From an uncultured Alphaproteobacteria bacterium (lineage in GTDB: Bacteria; Pseudomonadota; Alphaproteobacteria; Rhizobiales; Rhizobiaceae), in assembly GCA_929200315.1 (NCBI GenBank), contig CAKMZB010000002.1, positions 82,127 to 146,126 on the forward strand: a DNA stretch of 64,000 nucleotides. Direction: 5' to 3'. The position numbers and the translations under genes were made by a program. Shown here in pieces: positions 27,126 to 38,041 of this stretch. Each line of letters opens with the position of its first letter. The first letter of the stretch is position 1. The notes below the pieces were generated by a model. The model searched no databases. It saw nothing but the letters and a program-made list of their open reading frames with translations, and was not told the origin of the DNA.

Positions 27126-27164
27126 CTACGTGTGGGCCACATATCGCAAAGGGAAGTTCGGCCA

Positions 27165-27938
27165 ATGAGCTTTGAGACCATCAAGACGTCGACCGAAGGC
27201 AAGGTCGGGATCATCACATTCGACCGTCCGCGGCAGATGAATGCGCTGAATTCCGATGTCATGGCCGAGGTTGTAAAGGCCGCCAGAGGCTTTGACGCAG
27301 ATGCGAAGATCGGCGCGATTATTCTCACCGGCAATGAGAAAGCCTTCGCCGCTGGTGCCGACATTAAGGAAATGGCGGAGCTGACCTATACCGATGCCAT
27401 GGCGCAGGACTTTTTTGCCGGATGGGAAGCCTTTACCGCCACCTCAAAGCCCACCATCGCCGCTGTCTCCGGCTATGCGCTGGGGGGTGGCTGCGAGGTC
27501 GCCATGATGTGCGACATTCTCCTGGCATCTGAAAGTGCCAAGTTCGGCCAGCCGGAAATCACTATTGGAGTGATGCCTGGAATGGGTGGCTCCCAGCGTC
27601 TCACCCGCGCTGTGGGCAAGGCGAAAGCCATGGATTTGATCCTCACTGGGCGCATGATGGACGCTGAAGAGGCTGAGCGCGCGGGCCTTGTCGCCCGTGT
27701 CGTCCCGGACGGGGAATTGGTGGAAACGGCGCTGGAAATGGCAAGCCTCATCGCGTCTTTCTCTCAGCCCTCCGTGCGCCTGGCTAAGGATGCCGTTGAG
27801 CGCGCCTTTGAGGTGCCGTTGTCTGAAGGGGTGCGCTATGAGCGGCGGCTCTTCCACTCGCTCTTTGCAACCAAGGACCAGAAGGAAGGCATGGCCGCCT
27901 TCATCGATAAGCGCAAAGCGCAATTCTCTAACCGCTAG
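27165..27938 (+). CDS. Enoyl-CoA hydratase
   Basis: A 258-residue crotonase-fold enzyme, predicted to hydrate 2-enoyl-CoA in fatty acid breakdown. The oxyanion-hole motif AAGADIKEM is near residue 65, the catalytic glutamates lie in [16 protein letters not shown] and [16 protein letters not shown], and the length is normal. The start MSFETIK is chosen over an upstream in-frame GTG at 27132. Its position between mutM and rpsT is conserved in Rhizobiales. Confidence 0.93.
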   Translation: MSFETIKTSTEGKVGIITFDRPRQMNALNSDVMAEVVKAARGFDADAKIGAIILTGNEKAFAAGADIKEMAELTYTDAMAQDFFAGWEAFTATSKPTIAAVSGYALGGGCEVAMMCDILLASESAKFGQPEITIGVMPGMGGSQRLTRAVGKAKAMDLILTGRMMDAEEAERAGLVARVVPDGELVETALEMASLIASFSQPSVRLAKDAVERAFEVPLSEGVRYERRLFHSLFATKDQKEGMAAFIDKRKAQFSNR

Positions 27939-28110
27939 GCCGTTGACCTTTGGGCTGATCGGGCCTAGATCAGCGCCAACGTGGCGGGTGGGAACTCGCC
28001 GCAATGCTTTTGTGCGCCACATTTGAACGCGGCCCTGGCATCCAAACAGACACCAATTTGACGAGGCAGCAGGGACAAGCCCCTCGCCTGCGAGAGCGAA
28101 AAGAGACGTT

Positions 28111-28371
28111 ATGGCCAACACAACTTCGGCAAAGAAGGCGACCCGCAAGATCGCCCGCAAGACCGCCATCAACAAGATGCGCCGCACCTCCATGCGCGGC
28201 CAGTTGCGCAAGATGGATGAAGCCATTGCAGCCGGTGACAAAGCCGCCGCGCAAGAGCAATTGCGCCTGGTTCAGCCGGTTGTAATGAAGTCCGCTTCCA
28301 AGGGCATCATTCACAAAAACACCGCTTCGCGGAAAATCTCCCGCCTGTCAGCGCAGGTCAAAGCGCTCTAG
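28111..28371 (+). CDS. rpsT: 30S ribosomal protein S20
   Basis: An 86-residue basic protein that binds 16S rRNA early in 30S assembly. [36 protein letters not shown] and the C-terminal [20 protein letters not shown] are typical. It is monocistronic and is followed 60 bases later by a strong intrinsic terminator. The adjacent dnaA block is the usual neighbour in this group. Confidence 0.98.
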   Translation: MANTTSAKKATRKIARKTAINKMRRTSMRGQLRKMDEAIAAGDKAAAQEQLRLVQPVVMKSASKGIIHKNTASRKISRLSAQVKAL

Positions 28372-28430
28372 TCAGCCCTTGGCTTTAACGTGCCCGCCTC
28401 TGGCGGCTGCGCACCTCACGGATTCTCAAA

Positions 28431-28460
28431 ACGCCCGCCCGGTTCATCCCGGGCGGGCGT
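28431..28460 (+). terminator. Intrinsic terminator after rpsT
   Basis: A perfect 12-base-pair GC-rich stem (28431-28442 with 28449-28460) and a 6-base loop are followed by TTTGTGTTT. Upstream AAAA allows some bidirectional use. It separates rpsT from the long region before the dnaA block. Confidence 0.92.
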
Positions 28461-29162
28461 TTGTGTTTGGGGATCCTTTGCCCGCCTAACCGTCCAAACT
28501 GCCAATCGCTTGATCCAATTGGCGAAATTTCCGTGTTATTTGCCAAACCAGTCGTGACATTTCCGTGTCAGGAAAAGCTCTGCATTTCCAAACGTTTGAG
28601 CAAAGGTTAATTATGTATGTATGTGACTCGGCGCACCATGATGGGTGAGTTTAGAGTCAAGTGCCAAACGCCGCAAAATTTTTTTGCCCACCGCTTTTGC
28701 GTGCCACCCTGTTTGAGAGCCTTGGTGAATCGGATTGATTCAGAACGTTTTTTGAAATGCGTTTACCGTAGTTCGTTGAGGCGAAAAAAACTTGCTTGGC
28801 TGAGCCCAGCGGGACTTTCGCAGCAAGGGCCACTTGCGGGGCCAAAATTCCCAATCTAGTTTCCTTCTCCAGCAGCCGGGCTCTTGCCGAGAACGGCCAG
28901 TTAAAGCATTGAAGAGATATGCCTTTTCGTGCCGTCCGATAGGTTTTGGCCCTCCAGGGGTCGCCCAAGGGGTGATGCGAAGTCTGCAAGCGGGTGCGTG
29001 ACCTAAGAGGTCGCATTGATGCTTGTTGGGCAGTGTGGAGTTGGGCGGAGGTTTTGAAGGGGATTGGGCGTGCCTGCGTCCGCAACACGATCCCTTCGTT
29101 CCGCAAATTTGATTGGTTGAGCACGCCGGAACTCAGTTTTGGCGTGAATGAGGAGTTATGCC
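28461..29162 (+). other. Long gene-free region upstream of the rhodanese-dnaA block
   Basis: About 700 bases without a convincing gene. Frames of 60-155 codons on either strand have atypical composition and no motifs. It contains two copies of ATTTCCGTGT (28527 and 28559) 32 bases apart, the second inside a TGACA/TGTCA inverted repeat. Two copies of TGCCAAAC (28541 and 28662), a GCAAAATTTTTTTGC tract (28673-28687), four GANTC sites and a hairpin with GACCT/AGGTC arms near 29000-29012 are also present. I saw no good TTATCCACA DnaA box, so it is not supported as oriC. It probably holds the promoter and long leader for the dnaA block. Confidence 0.55.
28625..28741. promoter_or_regulatory. Cluster of four GANTC (CcrM methylation) sites
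   Basis: GANTC occurs at 28625 (GACTC), 28654 (GAGTC), 28727 (GAATC) and 28737 (GATTC). A fifth, at 28421, lies before the rpsT terminator. Random sequence gives about one per 256 bases. CcrM methylates GANTC in alphaproteobacteria, and methylation state controls dnaA expression in Caulobacter, so a cell-cycle role upstream of dnaA is plausible but inferred. Confidence 0.45.
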
Positions 29163-29603
29163 GTGAAGCAGGATGTGGATTATGCCGGTGATGTCAGTCC
29201 AGAGGCAGCCTTTGAGGCCCTGAAAGACAACACAGCAGCCCGTCTTGTGGATGTGCGCACTCAACCGGAATGGGGCTTTGTGGGTCAGGTCGACCCGGAC
29301 GTTCTTGCCGGACCCAGCATCAATCTATCCTGGCAGGACTATCCCCATATGGCGGTGAATGGCGCCTTTGCCGATACGCTCAAGCGCGCCCTTGCTGAGA
29401 GCGGGGCAATGCCGTCAGATCCCATCTATGTTCTGTGCCGTTCGGGAGTTCGCTCTCTTGCCGCGGCACGGGAAATGGCGGCCCATGGTTTTACGGCGGC
29501 CTACAACATCGAAGGTGGGTTTGAGGGAGATAAGGACGAGGCGGGCCACCGCGGCAAGACAAATGGATGGAAGGTCGCCGGACTGCCCTGGAAGCAGGGC
29601 TAG
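29163..29603 (+). CDS. Rhodanese-domain protein
   Basis: A 146-residue single-domain rhodanese with the active-site loop VLCRSGVRSLAAA (catalytic Cys near residue 90) and an N-terminal LVDVRTQPEW. Such proteins carry persulfide sulfur from a donor to acceptors. I start at GTG 29163, seven bases after GAGGAG; an in-frame ATG at 29148 overlaps that site. It sits between rpsT and dnaA, 77 bases before dnaA on the same strand, where most relatives I know have no gene. Co-transcription with dnaA is possible. Confidence 0.88.
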   Translation: MKQDVDYAGDVSPEAAFEALKDNTAARLVDVRTQPEWGFVGQVDPDVLAGPSINLSWQDYPHMAVNGAFADTLKRALAESGAMPSDPIYVLCRSGVRSLAAAREMAAHGFTAAYNIEGGFEGDKDEAGHRGKTNGWKVAGLPWKQG

Positions 29604-29680
29604 GTATTTTGGGCTGAGCGGCGAAAGCCAAGACAACAACAAATGGCGCGGGGGGCCGCGCCAAGGGCACAGGGGTTACC

Positions 29681-31372
29681 ATGGACAAGATGACTGCGAC
29701 GCAACAGCCGGGAGACAAGAGCGAGGGAACGGCGAGCCCGTCTCTGCGCACGCCCATTGCCGCACCAGGTGCGTCTCCCCGCCCCACCCGCCCACGCAAG
29801 GTTGCCCCGACCGACCAAGGCCAAAGCCAGGCCGCACCCACTGTCGCTGCGCGTGATGTGAAGAATTGGGAGCGCGTCCAGGCGCAGTTGAAAACCAAGC
29901 TTGGCCCTGACAGCCATGCCAGCTGGTTTGGTCGCTGCCGTCTGGAGCAGGCGTCAAAATCGCAGATCCTGCTATCCGTCCCCACCAATTTTCTGAAAAC
30001 TTGGATCTCCACCCATTATGGCGGGATGCTTCTGGAATTGTGGCAGGGTTGCAGTGAGGATGTGCTGAAGGTGGATGTGATCGTGCGCTCTGCCGTGCGC
30101 GCAGCAAACCGTCCCGAACCAGCGCAAGCTGTACGGTCCTCCACCACGCAGACGGTCGCCAGCGGCTCCCACGGCGAGAGCGGCTTTGCCCGAAATACTG
30201 GCGGCGAAGTGCCCGCCGTAGCTCAGATTGTTGATCCGGGTGCCGGAACGCCTTTCGCTTTGGGCAAAAATGGAGTTGCGTCCGGAGCCGCCGCGCCGCT
30301 TGGCCGCTTCGGTCCGGGCTTTTCAGGTTCTCCTCTCGACCCGTCTTTCACCTTTGCCAATTTCGTTGAAGGCGCGTCGAACCGCATGGCCTGCGCCGCT
30401 GCAAAGGCTGTTGCTGAGGCTGATGGCGCCGCCGCACGCTTCAACCCGCTTTTCATTCACGCCAATGTTGGCCTTGGAAAAACACATCTTTTGCAGGCCA
30501 TCGCCTGGGGCGCGAAGGCGCGCAATGCCGGGGTGAAGACGCTCTATCTTACGGCTGAATATTTCATGTGGCGCTTTGCTTCCGCCATCCGCGATCAGTC
30601 GGCGCTCTCTTTCAAAGAGAGCCTGCGCGACATCGACCTTCTTCTCATCGATGACATGCAGTTTCTTCAGGGCAAGTCGATCCAGCAGGAATTCTGCCAT
30701 TTGCTGAATGCGCTTATCGATTCCGCCAAACAGGTGGTCGTCGCCGCTGACCGCGAGCCGAGCCAGCTTGAAAGCCTTGATGAGCGCGTCAAATCCCGTC
30801 TGCGCGGCGGTGTTGCGCTGGAAATCGCCTCGCCCGAATTGGAAATGCGCGAGACCATGTTGCACCTGCGCTACCAGGAAGCACAGATGGAGGACCCGAC
30901 GCTCGACATTCCAGACCATGTGCTGCGCCACGTTGCCGGAAAGGTCGCGTCCTCCGGTCGTGATTTGGAAGGGGCCTTCAACCAACTCCTCATGCAGCAC
31001 AAATTTTCAGACGGCCCGCTGGACGCTGAACAGATCGACCGGATGCTCGGCCATTTGGTTCAGGCTGGTGAAGCGCGCAAGGTGCGAATCGAGGATATTC
31101 AGAAAGTCGTCGCCCGGCATTTTGAGGTGACGCGCAACGATCTTCTGTCCAACCGCCGCACCCGTGTGATAGTACGCCCGCGGCAGATCGCCATGTATCT
31201 TTCAAAGCAGCTTACCCCGCGCTCGTTGCCGGAAATTGGCCGCCGCTTCGGTGGCCGCGATCACACGACCGTGCTCCACGCGGTGCGCAAGATCGAAGCA
31301 CTGGCGGCGGAAGATCCTAAGCTTGCGCAGGAAATTGAACTTCTGAAGCGCTTGATTGAAGAGTTGGGTTAG
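29681..31372 (+). CDS. dnaA: Chromosomal replication initiator DnaA
   Basis: A 563-residue AAA+ initiator that binds and melts oriC. It has a low-complexity N-terminal tail (1-57), domain I (about 58-140, [13 protein letters not shown]), a linker (140-220), Walker [11 protein letters not shown] (260-269), Walker [10 protein letters not shown] and the C-terminal DnaA signature [16 protein letters not shown]. The Walker A has Ala where the first Gly is usual, a substitution I recall in related alphaproteobacteria. AGGGG precedes the ATG by 5 bases. A GC hairpin (GGCGCGG/CCGCGCC, 29645-29662) lies in the leader between the rhodanese and dnaA and may affect translation. Confidence 0.97.
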   Translation: MDKMTATQQPGDKSEGTASPSLRTPIAAPGASPRPTRPRKVAPTDQGQSQAAPTVAARDVKNWERVQAQLKTKLGPDSHASWFGRCRLEQASKSQILLSVPTNFLKTWISTHYGGMLLELWQGCSEDVLKVDVIVRSAVRAANRPEPAQAVRSSTTQTVASGSHGESGFARNTGGEVPAVAQIVDPGAGTPFALGKNGVASGAAAPLGRFGPGFSGSPLDPSFTFANFVEGASNRMACAAAKAVAEADGAAARFNPLFIHANVGLGKTHLLQAIAWGAKARNAGVKTLYLTAEYFMWRFASAIRDQSALSFKESLRDIDLLLIDDMQFLQGKSIQQEFCHLLNALIDSAKQVVVAADREPSQLESLDERVKSRLRGGVALEIASPELEMRETMLHLRYQEAQMEDPTLDIPDHVLRHVAGKVASSGRDLEGAFNQLLMQHKFSDGPLDAEQIDRMLGHLVQAGEARKVRIEDIQKVVARHFEVTRNDLLSNRRTRVIVRPRQIAMYLSKQLTPRSLPEIGRRFGGRDHTTVLHAVRKIEALAAEDPKLAQEIELLKRLIEELG

Positions 31373-31508
31373 GCGCGAGGTGAACCCTGTGCGTCACGCC
31401 GCTTCGCATCTTGAATTGTGACGTCTGCTCCGCCACTTTGAGACCCCGTTTGGCACGTGCGCCGCTTCGCGTCGCGCCCGTCATGATATTTAGTTGGAAG
31501 TCGTCTTC

Positions 31509-32624
31509 ATGCGCGTCACACTTGAGCGTTCAACGTTGTTGAAATCCCTCTCTCACATCCAGCGGGTGGTAGAACGGCGCAACACGATCCCCATTCTCGC
31601 CAACGTCCTTTTGCGCGCCGACGGTTCGCAATTGACGCTGAAGGCGACAGATCTTGATCTTGAGGTGACGGAAAGCGTTACCGCTGCTGTGGAGGTGGAC
31701 GGTTCTACCACCGTTCCCGCCCATATGCTCTACGACATTGTGCGCAAATTGCCCGATGGCAGCGAAGTGATGCTGTCGATTGGCGATGGAACGGGTTTGT
31801 CCCTCGTCTCCGGTCGCTCGTCCTTCCGCTTACAAATGTTGCCGGAGACAGATTTTCCCGACCTCACAGCCGGTGCGTTCACCCACGACTTTTCTATGAA
31901 TTGCGGGGCCTTCAAGGCTTTGATCGACCGCACGCAATTTGCAATCTCCACCGAGGAGACGCGCTATTACCTGAACGGCATCTACCTCCATACGGTGGAG
32001 GAAGATGGTGCGAAGCTGCTGCGTGCTGTGGCGACCGATGGGCACCGCCTCGCGCAGGCGCAGACCCCGGCGCCGGAGAGCGCCGTTGGCATGCCTGGCA
32101 TTATCGTGCCGCGCAAAGCGGTGAGCGAAGTGCAGAAATTGCTGGAAGACCAGGACGAAGAAGTTCGCATTGAACTCTCCGATACAAAAATTCGCTTTTC
32201 GGTCGGCTCTGTGGTGCTGACCTCAAAACTGATCGACGGTACGTTCCCCGACTATAATCGCGTCATCCCAACCGGGAATGACAAAGAGTTGGTGCTGGAT
32301 CGTGCGAGCTTCGCTGCCGCAGTTGACCGCGTTTCTACCCTCGCCTCAGACCGTGGGCGGGCAATCAAGCTCTCCATCGACAACCAGCAGCTCACGCTTT
32401 CCGTTAACAACCCCGATTCGGGTTCGGCGGAAGAAGAGCTTGCCGTCAGCTATGAGGCGGAAGCGATGGATATCGGCTTCAACTCTAAATATCTCCTCGA
32501 CATCACCAACCAATTGTCGAGTGATGAGACAACATTCATGCTGTCGGATGCTGGCTCTCCCACGCTTATTCGTGAGAAGGAGCAGGCCGGAGCACTTTAT
32601 GTTCTCATGCCGATGCGGGTTTGA
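31509..32624 (+). CDS. dnaN: DNA polymerase III beta subunit (sliding clamp)
   Basis: A 371-residue ring clamp that tethers Pol III to DNA. The N-terminal MRVTLERSTLLKSLSHIQRVVERRNTIPIL, the mid-chain RYYLNGIYLH and the C-terminal YVLMPMRV are typical. The start at 31509 is chosen by homology over an upstream GTG/ATG frame at 31494. The gene lies 136 bases after dnaA, and recF starts at the base immediately after its stop. Confidence 0.97.
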   Translation: MRVTLERSTLLKSLSHIQRVVERRNTIPILANVLLRADGSQLTLKATDLDLEVTESVTAAVEVDGSTTVPAHMLYDIVRKLPDGSEVMLSIGDGTGLSLVSGRSSFRLQMLPETDFPDLTAGAFTHDFSMNCGAFKALIDRTQFAISTEETRYYLNGIYLHTVEEDGAKLLRAVATDGHRLAQAQTPAPESAVGMPGIIVPRKAVSEVQKLLEDQDEEVRIELSDTKIRFSVGSVVLTSKLIDGTFPDYNRVIPTGNDKELVLDRASFAAAVDRVSTLASDRGRAIKLSIDNQQLTLSVNNPDSGSAEEELAVSYEAEAMDIGFNSKYLLDITNQLSSDETTFMLSDAGSPTLIREKEQAGALYVLMPMRV

Positions 32625-33842
32625 TTGAGCGCGATCGTCTCGCAATCGCCTGATATTACAGGCGGATCGCGGGCCGCCCATGCTGCCCGCGTGACCCGGT
32701 TGAAACTTGACCGCTTTCGCAATTATCCAAGCCTCGATCTTGCCGGCGATGGTCGCCACGTCGTGCTGACCGGCGACAACGGGGCGGGAAAGACCAACCT
32801 CCTGGAAGCGCTTTCCTTTCTCTCTCCCGGGCGGGGCCTGCGACGCGCGCCCTATGATCGCGTGGCTATGGCGCAACCGGTTGAGGGTTTTTCAGCGCCT
32901 GGCACCTGGACGGTTCATGCCGTGGTGGAGGGCGCACTGGGTGAAGCGCAGATCGGCACCGGTTTGCAGGCCGGGCCGACGGGCGTTGAGAGCCAGCGGC
33001 GTATTCGTGTTAATTCAACACCAGTGCCTCGTGCCGAAGTGCTTCTCGACCATAGCCGTATCGTCTGGCTGACCCCGGCAATGGACGGCCTCTTCACCGG
33101 CTCTGCCTCCGAGCGTCGGCGGTTTCTTGATCGGATGGTGCTTGCCATCGATCCGACCCACGGGCGGCGAGTGGCAGACTTTGAGCGCGCCATGCGTTCG
33201 CGCAACCGGCTGCTGGAGGATTATGGCGCGGACCCTTCCTGGCTCACTGGTGTTGAGCGGCAGATGGCAGAACTTGGCACAGCCATCGCCTTTGCCCGCA
33301 GTGAGCTTGTAAGTCTGTTGACGGGGATCGTTGATGGCAAACCAGACGCAGCCTTTCCCAAGGCGGAGCTGGCGCTGGAGGGCACATTGGAGGCATCCCT
33401 AGCCGCGCAGGGCTCCGGAAAGGCTGCCGATCTGGAGGACAATTATGCCACGCTTCTGGCACGCAACCGCGCGCAGGATCGTGGCGCTGGACGGACGTTG
33501 GAAGGCCCTCATCGCACCAACCTCGCCGTTCGCCACGGGCCAAAAGCCATGGACGCCGCGCTTTGCTCCACCGGAGAGCAAAAGGCGCTGCTCACCGGCC
33601 TCGTCCTTGCTCATGCCCAATTGGTGGCAGATGTTTCCGGCCATGTACCGATCCTGCTGCTTGATGAAATCGCTGCCCATCTCGATCATCACCGCCGTGA
33701 AGCTTTGTTCGACCTTATCGGCATGCTTGGCGCGCAGGCTTGGATGACGGGAACCGATGCACCGCTCTTTGAGGCGCTCGGCGAGCGGGCGCAGCGTTTC
33801 ATCGTCCATGCCGGGACAGTAGAAGAGAGCAAGGGCCCATGA
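32625..33842 (+). CDS. recF: DNA replication and repair protein RecF
   Basis: A 405-residue SMC-like ATPase that helps load RecA at gaps and stalled forks. It has LKLDRFRNYPSLDL, Walker A LTGDNGAGKTNLLEAL, the signature CSTGEQKALLTGLVLAHA and Walker B ILLLDEIAAHLD. The start is TTG immediately after the dnaN stop, with an alphaproteobacterial N-terminal extension of about 25 residues. It overlaps the next gene by ATGA. Confidence 0.95.
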   Translation: MSAIVSQSPDITGGSRAAHAARVTRLKLDRFRNYPSLDLAGDGRHVVLTGDNGAGKTNLLEALSFLSPGRGLRRAPYDRVAMAQPVEGFSAPGTWTVHAVVEGALGEAQIGTGLQAGPTGVESQRRIRVNSTPVPRAEVLLDHSRIVWLTPAMDGLFTGSASERRRFLDRMVLAIDPTHGRRVADFERAMRSRNRLLEDYGADPSWLTGVERQMAELGTAIAFARSELVSLLTGIVDGKPDAAFPKAELALEGTLEASLAAQGSGKAADLEDNYATLLARNRAQDRGAGRTLEGPHRTNLAVRHGPKAMDAALCSTGEQKALLTGLVLAHAQLVADVSGHVPILLLDEIAAHLDHHRREALFDLIGMLGAQAWMTGTDAPLFEALGERAQRFIVHAGTVEESKGP

Positions 33843-34576
33843 GCGTATTGATGAGCCAAGAGATCGAGCGCTACGCCCGCCACCTTGTGCTGCCTGAAAT
33901 CGGCGGGGCAGGGCAGCAGAAATTGCGCGCCGCGCGGGTGCTGGTTGTCGGCGCGGGCGGCCTGGGCTCGCCAGTGCTTGAATATTGCGCCGCTGCTGGT
34001 ATCGGCACTTTACGCATTGCTGATGATGATGCTGTTGACCTCTCCAATCTCCAGCGGCAAGTGATCCACTCAAGCGAAGCTGTCGGCATGCCGAAAGCGC
34101 AAAGTGCCGCTGCCCGGATTGCCGCCCTTAACCCCCATGTCTCAGTAGAGGCACGTGCCCGTCGGTTCGACCAACGCAGCGCCCAGTCGCTCCTTACTGG
34201 TGTCGATGTGGCAGTGGACGGGAGCGACAATTTTGAAACCCGCACTTTGCTTGCAGAAAGTTGCGCAAAGCTGCGCATTCCGTTGGTGACAGCGGCAGTG
34301 GGGCGCTTCGACGGGACGGTGACAACGCTCACGCCGTGGGAGGGGCCGTCTTGGGCTGACCTGTTCCCCCAAGCTCCGCCGGACGGGGTGGTGCCCTCTT
34401 GTGCGGAAGCAGGGATTGTCGGTGCGTTGACCGGGATAATCGGGACTATTCAGGCGATGGAAGTCATCAAACTCATTGCTGGTGTTGGGGAGCCGCTGGT
34501 GGGGCGATTGTTGATGGTTGATGCCCTCAACATGCGGTTTGAAACGGTGACTTATGGGGAGAGGATGAATGGATAG
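33839..34576 (+). CDS. MoeB/ThiF/HesA-family adenylyltransferase
   Basis: A 245-residue E1-like enzyme that adenylates the C-terminal Gly-Gly of a sulfur-carrier protein such as MoaD or ThiS. It carries the nucleotide loop VVGAGGLGSPVLEY, DLSNLQRQ, the arginine/aspartate region VDGSDNFETR and the cysteine motif VPSCAEAG. The two CxxC zinc pairs of E. coli MoeB are absent: the first position reads SWADLFP. It follows recF by a 4-base overlap and overlaps the dehalogenase by 8 bases. The acceptor (MoaD or ThiS) cannot be told from sequence. Confidence 0.88.
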   Translation: MSVLMSQEIERYARHLVLPEIGGAGQQKLRAARVLVVGAGGLGSPVLEYCAAAGIGTLRIADDDAVDLSNLQRQVIHSSEAVGMPKAQSAAARIAALNPHVSVEARARRFDQRSAQSLLTGVDVAVDGSDNFETRTLLAESCAKLRIPLVTAAVGRFDGTVTTLTPWEGPSWADLFPQAPPDGVVPSCAEAGIVGALTGIIGTIQAMEVIKLIAGVGEPLVGRLLMVDALNMRFETVTYGERMNG

Positions 34577-35264
34577 CGGTCAGGCCTATATTTTTGACGT
34601 GTTCGGCACGCTGGTGGACTGGCGCTCCTCTATTGCGCGGCAGGTGGCGGATGTGCTGCCGCAGGTCGATGCTAACGCCTTCGCTCTCGATTGGCGCAGC
34701 CGCTACCAGCCCGCCATGGAGCGTGTGCGCGCCGGGGAACGGGATTATGTGCCGGTGGATGTGCTTCATCGGGAGATGCTGGACGAGACTCTTGCCGAGT
34801 TTGGCGTCGATGTGCCCGACCGCTCGATCTTCGCCCGGGCTTGGGAGAAGCTCGGCTCCTGGCCTGGCGTTAGCGATCAGCTTGCCGATTTGCGTCAGCG
34901 CGCTCTGATTGCGCCCTGCTCCAACGGCTCCATCGCGCTGATGACCCGCCTTGCCCGTTTCGCTGGTCTGCCGTGGGACACGGTGCTTGGCGCGGATATT
35001 GCGCAGAACTACAAGCCGGTTCCGCAAGTCTATCTGTCAAACTGCGCGGTTCTCGGTCTTGCACCGGAGCAGGTGACCATGGTCGCCTGCCACAACGATG
35101 ACCTTGTTGCTGCTCGTGCGGCCGGTCTGCGCACTGCCTTCATCGCGCGACCGACGGAATACGGTCCTGACCAGGATTTTGATCTGGAACCGGCGCAGGA
35201 TTGGGACGAGGTGGTAACGGACCTGGCGCAATTGGCCACTAGGCCGTCACTCGTCTCAAGGTGA
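34569..35264 (+). CDS. Haloacid dehalogenase, type II
   Basis: A 231-residue HAD-superfamily hydrolase of the L-2-haloacid dehalogenase subgroup. Motif I is FDVFGTLVDW with nucleophile Asp10, motif II is PCSNGSIALM, motif III has the Lys in NYKPVPQVY, and the end is [21 protein letters not shown]. The family hydrolyses 2-haloacids with inversion, although physiological substrates are often other small acids. The start overlaps the MoeB-like gene; the 3' end overlaps the convergent alkB by 26 bases. Confidence 0.88.
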   Translation: MDSGQAYIFDVFGTLVDWRSSIARQVADVLPQVDANAFALDWRSRYQPAMERVRAGERDYVPVDVLHREMLDETLAEFGVDVPDRSIFARAWEKLGSWPGVSDQLADLRQRALIAPCSNGSIALMTRLARFAGLPWDTVLGADIAQNYKPVPQVYLSNCAVLGLAPEQVTMVACHNDDLVAARAAGLRTAFIARPTEYGPDQDFDLEPAQDWDEVVTDLAQLATRPSLVSR

Positions 35265-35862
35265 GGTTGAGGCGGCCATCATCCTTGATGAGGTCACTTG
35301 TACCCGCGTAAAGCCGATCTACCCCGTGATAGGCCATCCGCGCCGGGCCGGAGAGGGCCAATGCGTCCCCGCTCTCCAGGCGAAGGGAGGTGGTTTTTCC
35401 TCCCCGCTTTACCCCGCCCACGCGGAACAGGCAGGTTGCGCCGAGAGAAAGCGAGATCACAGGCGCATCGAAGATTTCTTCATCGCTGTCCTGATGCATC
35501 CCCATCTTGGCATCGTGCGCGTAGAAATTGACGAGGCATGCCTGGGGTGGAGGGGCATTGGGAGCGAGATCAGCCCATAATTTCAGCAAGATATCCGGCA
35601 TATCCGGCCAAGATTCGCCTGTAACCGGGTGTTGGGCCTGATAGCGATAGCCGCGTTCTTTATCCGTCACCCAGCCCAAAGGACCGAAATTCGTCATCCG
35701 CACGCTCATTTCCTTGCCGGTGCGAGGCATTTTGGGCACAAAGAGTGGGGCTTTGGCCACTTTCGCGCGGATTTCCGTCAGCAAATCAGCCTGTCCGGTC
35801 TCATTGAGCCATGCGGGGCGGACCATAACGCCGTTGGGAAGCGGTTTTCCTTCAATTTTCAC
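35239..35862 (-). CDS. alkB: AlkB-family 2-oxoglutarate/Fe(II) dioxygenase
   Basis: A 207-residue oxidative demethylase likely to repair alkylated DNA bases. The iron motif HQDSDEEIFDAPV (H-x-D), the distal His in YHGVDRLYAG and the 2-oxoglutarate/substrate arginines in RLNLTLRRV are present, together with the family YNFYAHDAKMGMH-like segment. The order and length match alphaproteobacterial AlkB. It is monocistronic, divergent from dnaK, and overlaps the HAD gene tail to tail. No Ada regulator is nearby. Confidence 0.92.
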   Translation of the reverse strand: MKIEGKPLPNGVMVRPAWLNETGQADLLTEIRAKVAKAPLFVPKMPRTGKEMSVRMTNFGPLGWVTDKERGYRYQAQHPVTGESWPDMPDILLKLWADLAPNAPPPQACLVNFYAHDAKMGMHQDSDEEIFDAPVISLSLGATCLFRVGGVKRGGKTTSLRLESGDALALSGPARMAYHGVDRLYAGTSDLIKDDGRLNLTLRRVTA

Positions 35863-35873
35863 AGGCGCTAATC

Positions 35874-35903
35874 CTTGTCGGCAGCATACCGTCTTCTTAT
35901 ATA
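35874..35903 (+). promoter_or_regulatory. Candidate dnaK promoter, RpoH- or housekeeping-type
   Basis: CTTG (35874-35877) is followed after 18 bases by CTTATATAG (35896-35904). This resembles the alphaproteobacterial heat-shock sigma pattern CTTG-N17-CYTATNTNNG with one extra spacer base. It can also be read as TTGTCG-N17-TATATA for the housekeeping sigma. It lies about 130 bases before the dnaK start, in the alkB-dnaK divergent gap. Confidence 0.5.
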
Positions 35904-36035
35904 GCCTGCGACGCCGGGGGTCACATTGAAGTGAAACCGGTAAAAATCAAATATTCCAGCAGGTTCCGCAATTGAATGCCTGCATGGGCCGGATGGCTCA
36001 GGGTTCTGCAGCGGTTCGCTACAAGGAGAGAATGT

Positions 36036-37958
<1,923 letters not shown>

Positions 37959-37988
37959 GCCTGTCTTCCAACTGTTCACAGACTTCTG

Positions 37989-38018
37989 TCCCGCCGCTGG
38001 AAAGGTCCGGCGGCGGGA
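37989..38018 (+). terminator. Terminator-like hairpin between dnaK and dnaJ
   Basis: A 12-base-pair stem with one T-G pair (37989-38000 with 38007-38018), a 6-base loop and TTTGTTT follow the dnaK stop by about 30 bases. dnaJ begins 23 bases later without a visible promoter, so it is probably a partial terminator that lowers dnaJ relative to dnaK. Confidence 0.8.
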
Positions 38019-38041
38019 TTTGTTTATGAGACCCCGCTTCC

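Noticed and set aside
28617-28859. An 80-codon frame in the dnaA upstream region
   Set aside because: Composition is atypical, it has no domain and no convincing ribosome-binding site; it lies among repeats and GANTC sites and is better read as non-coding.
28461-29680. Chromosomal origin (oriC) next to dnaA
   Set aside because: I found no TTATCCACA-like DnaA boxes beyond very weak matches, and in Rhizobiales the origin usually lies elsewhere, near hemE. GC skew would be needed.
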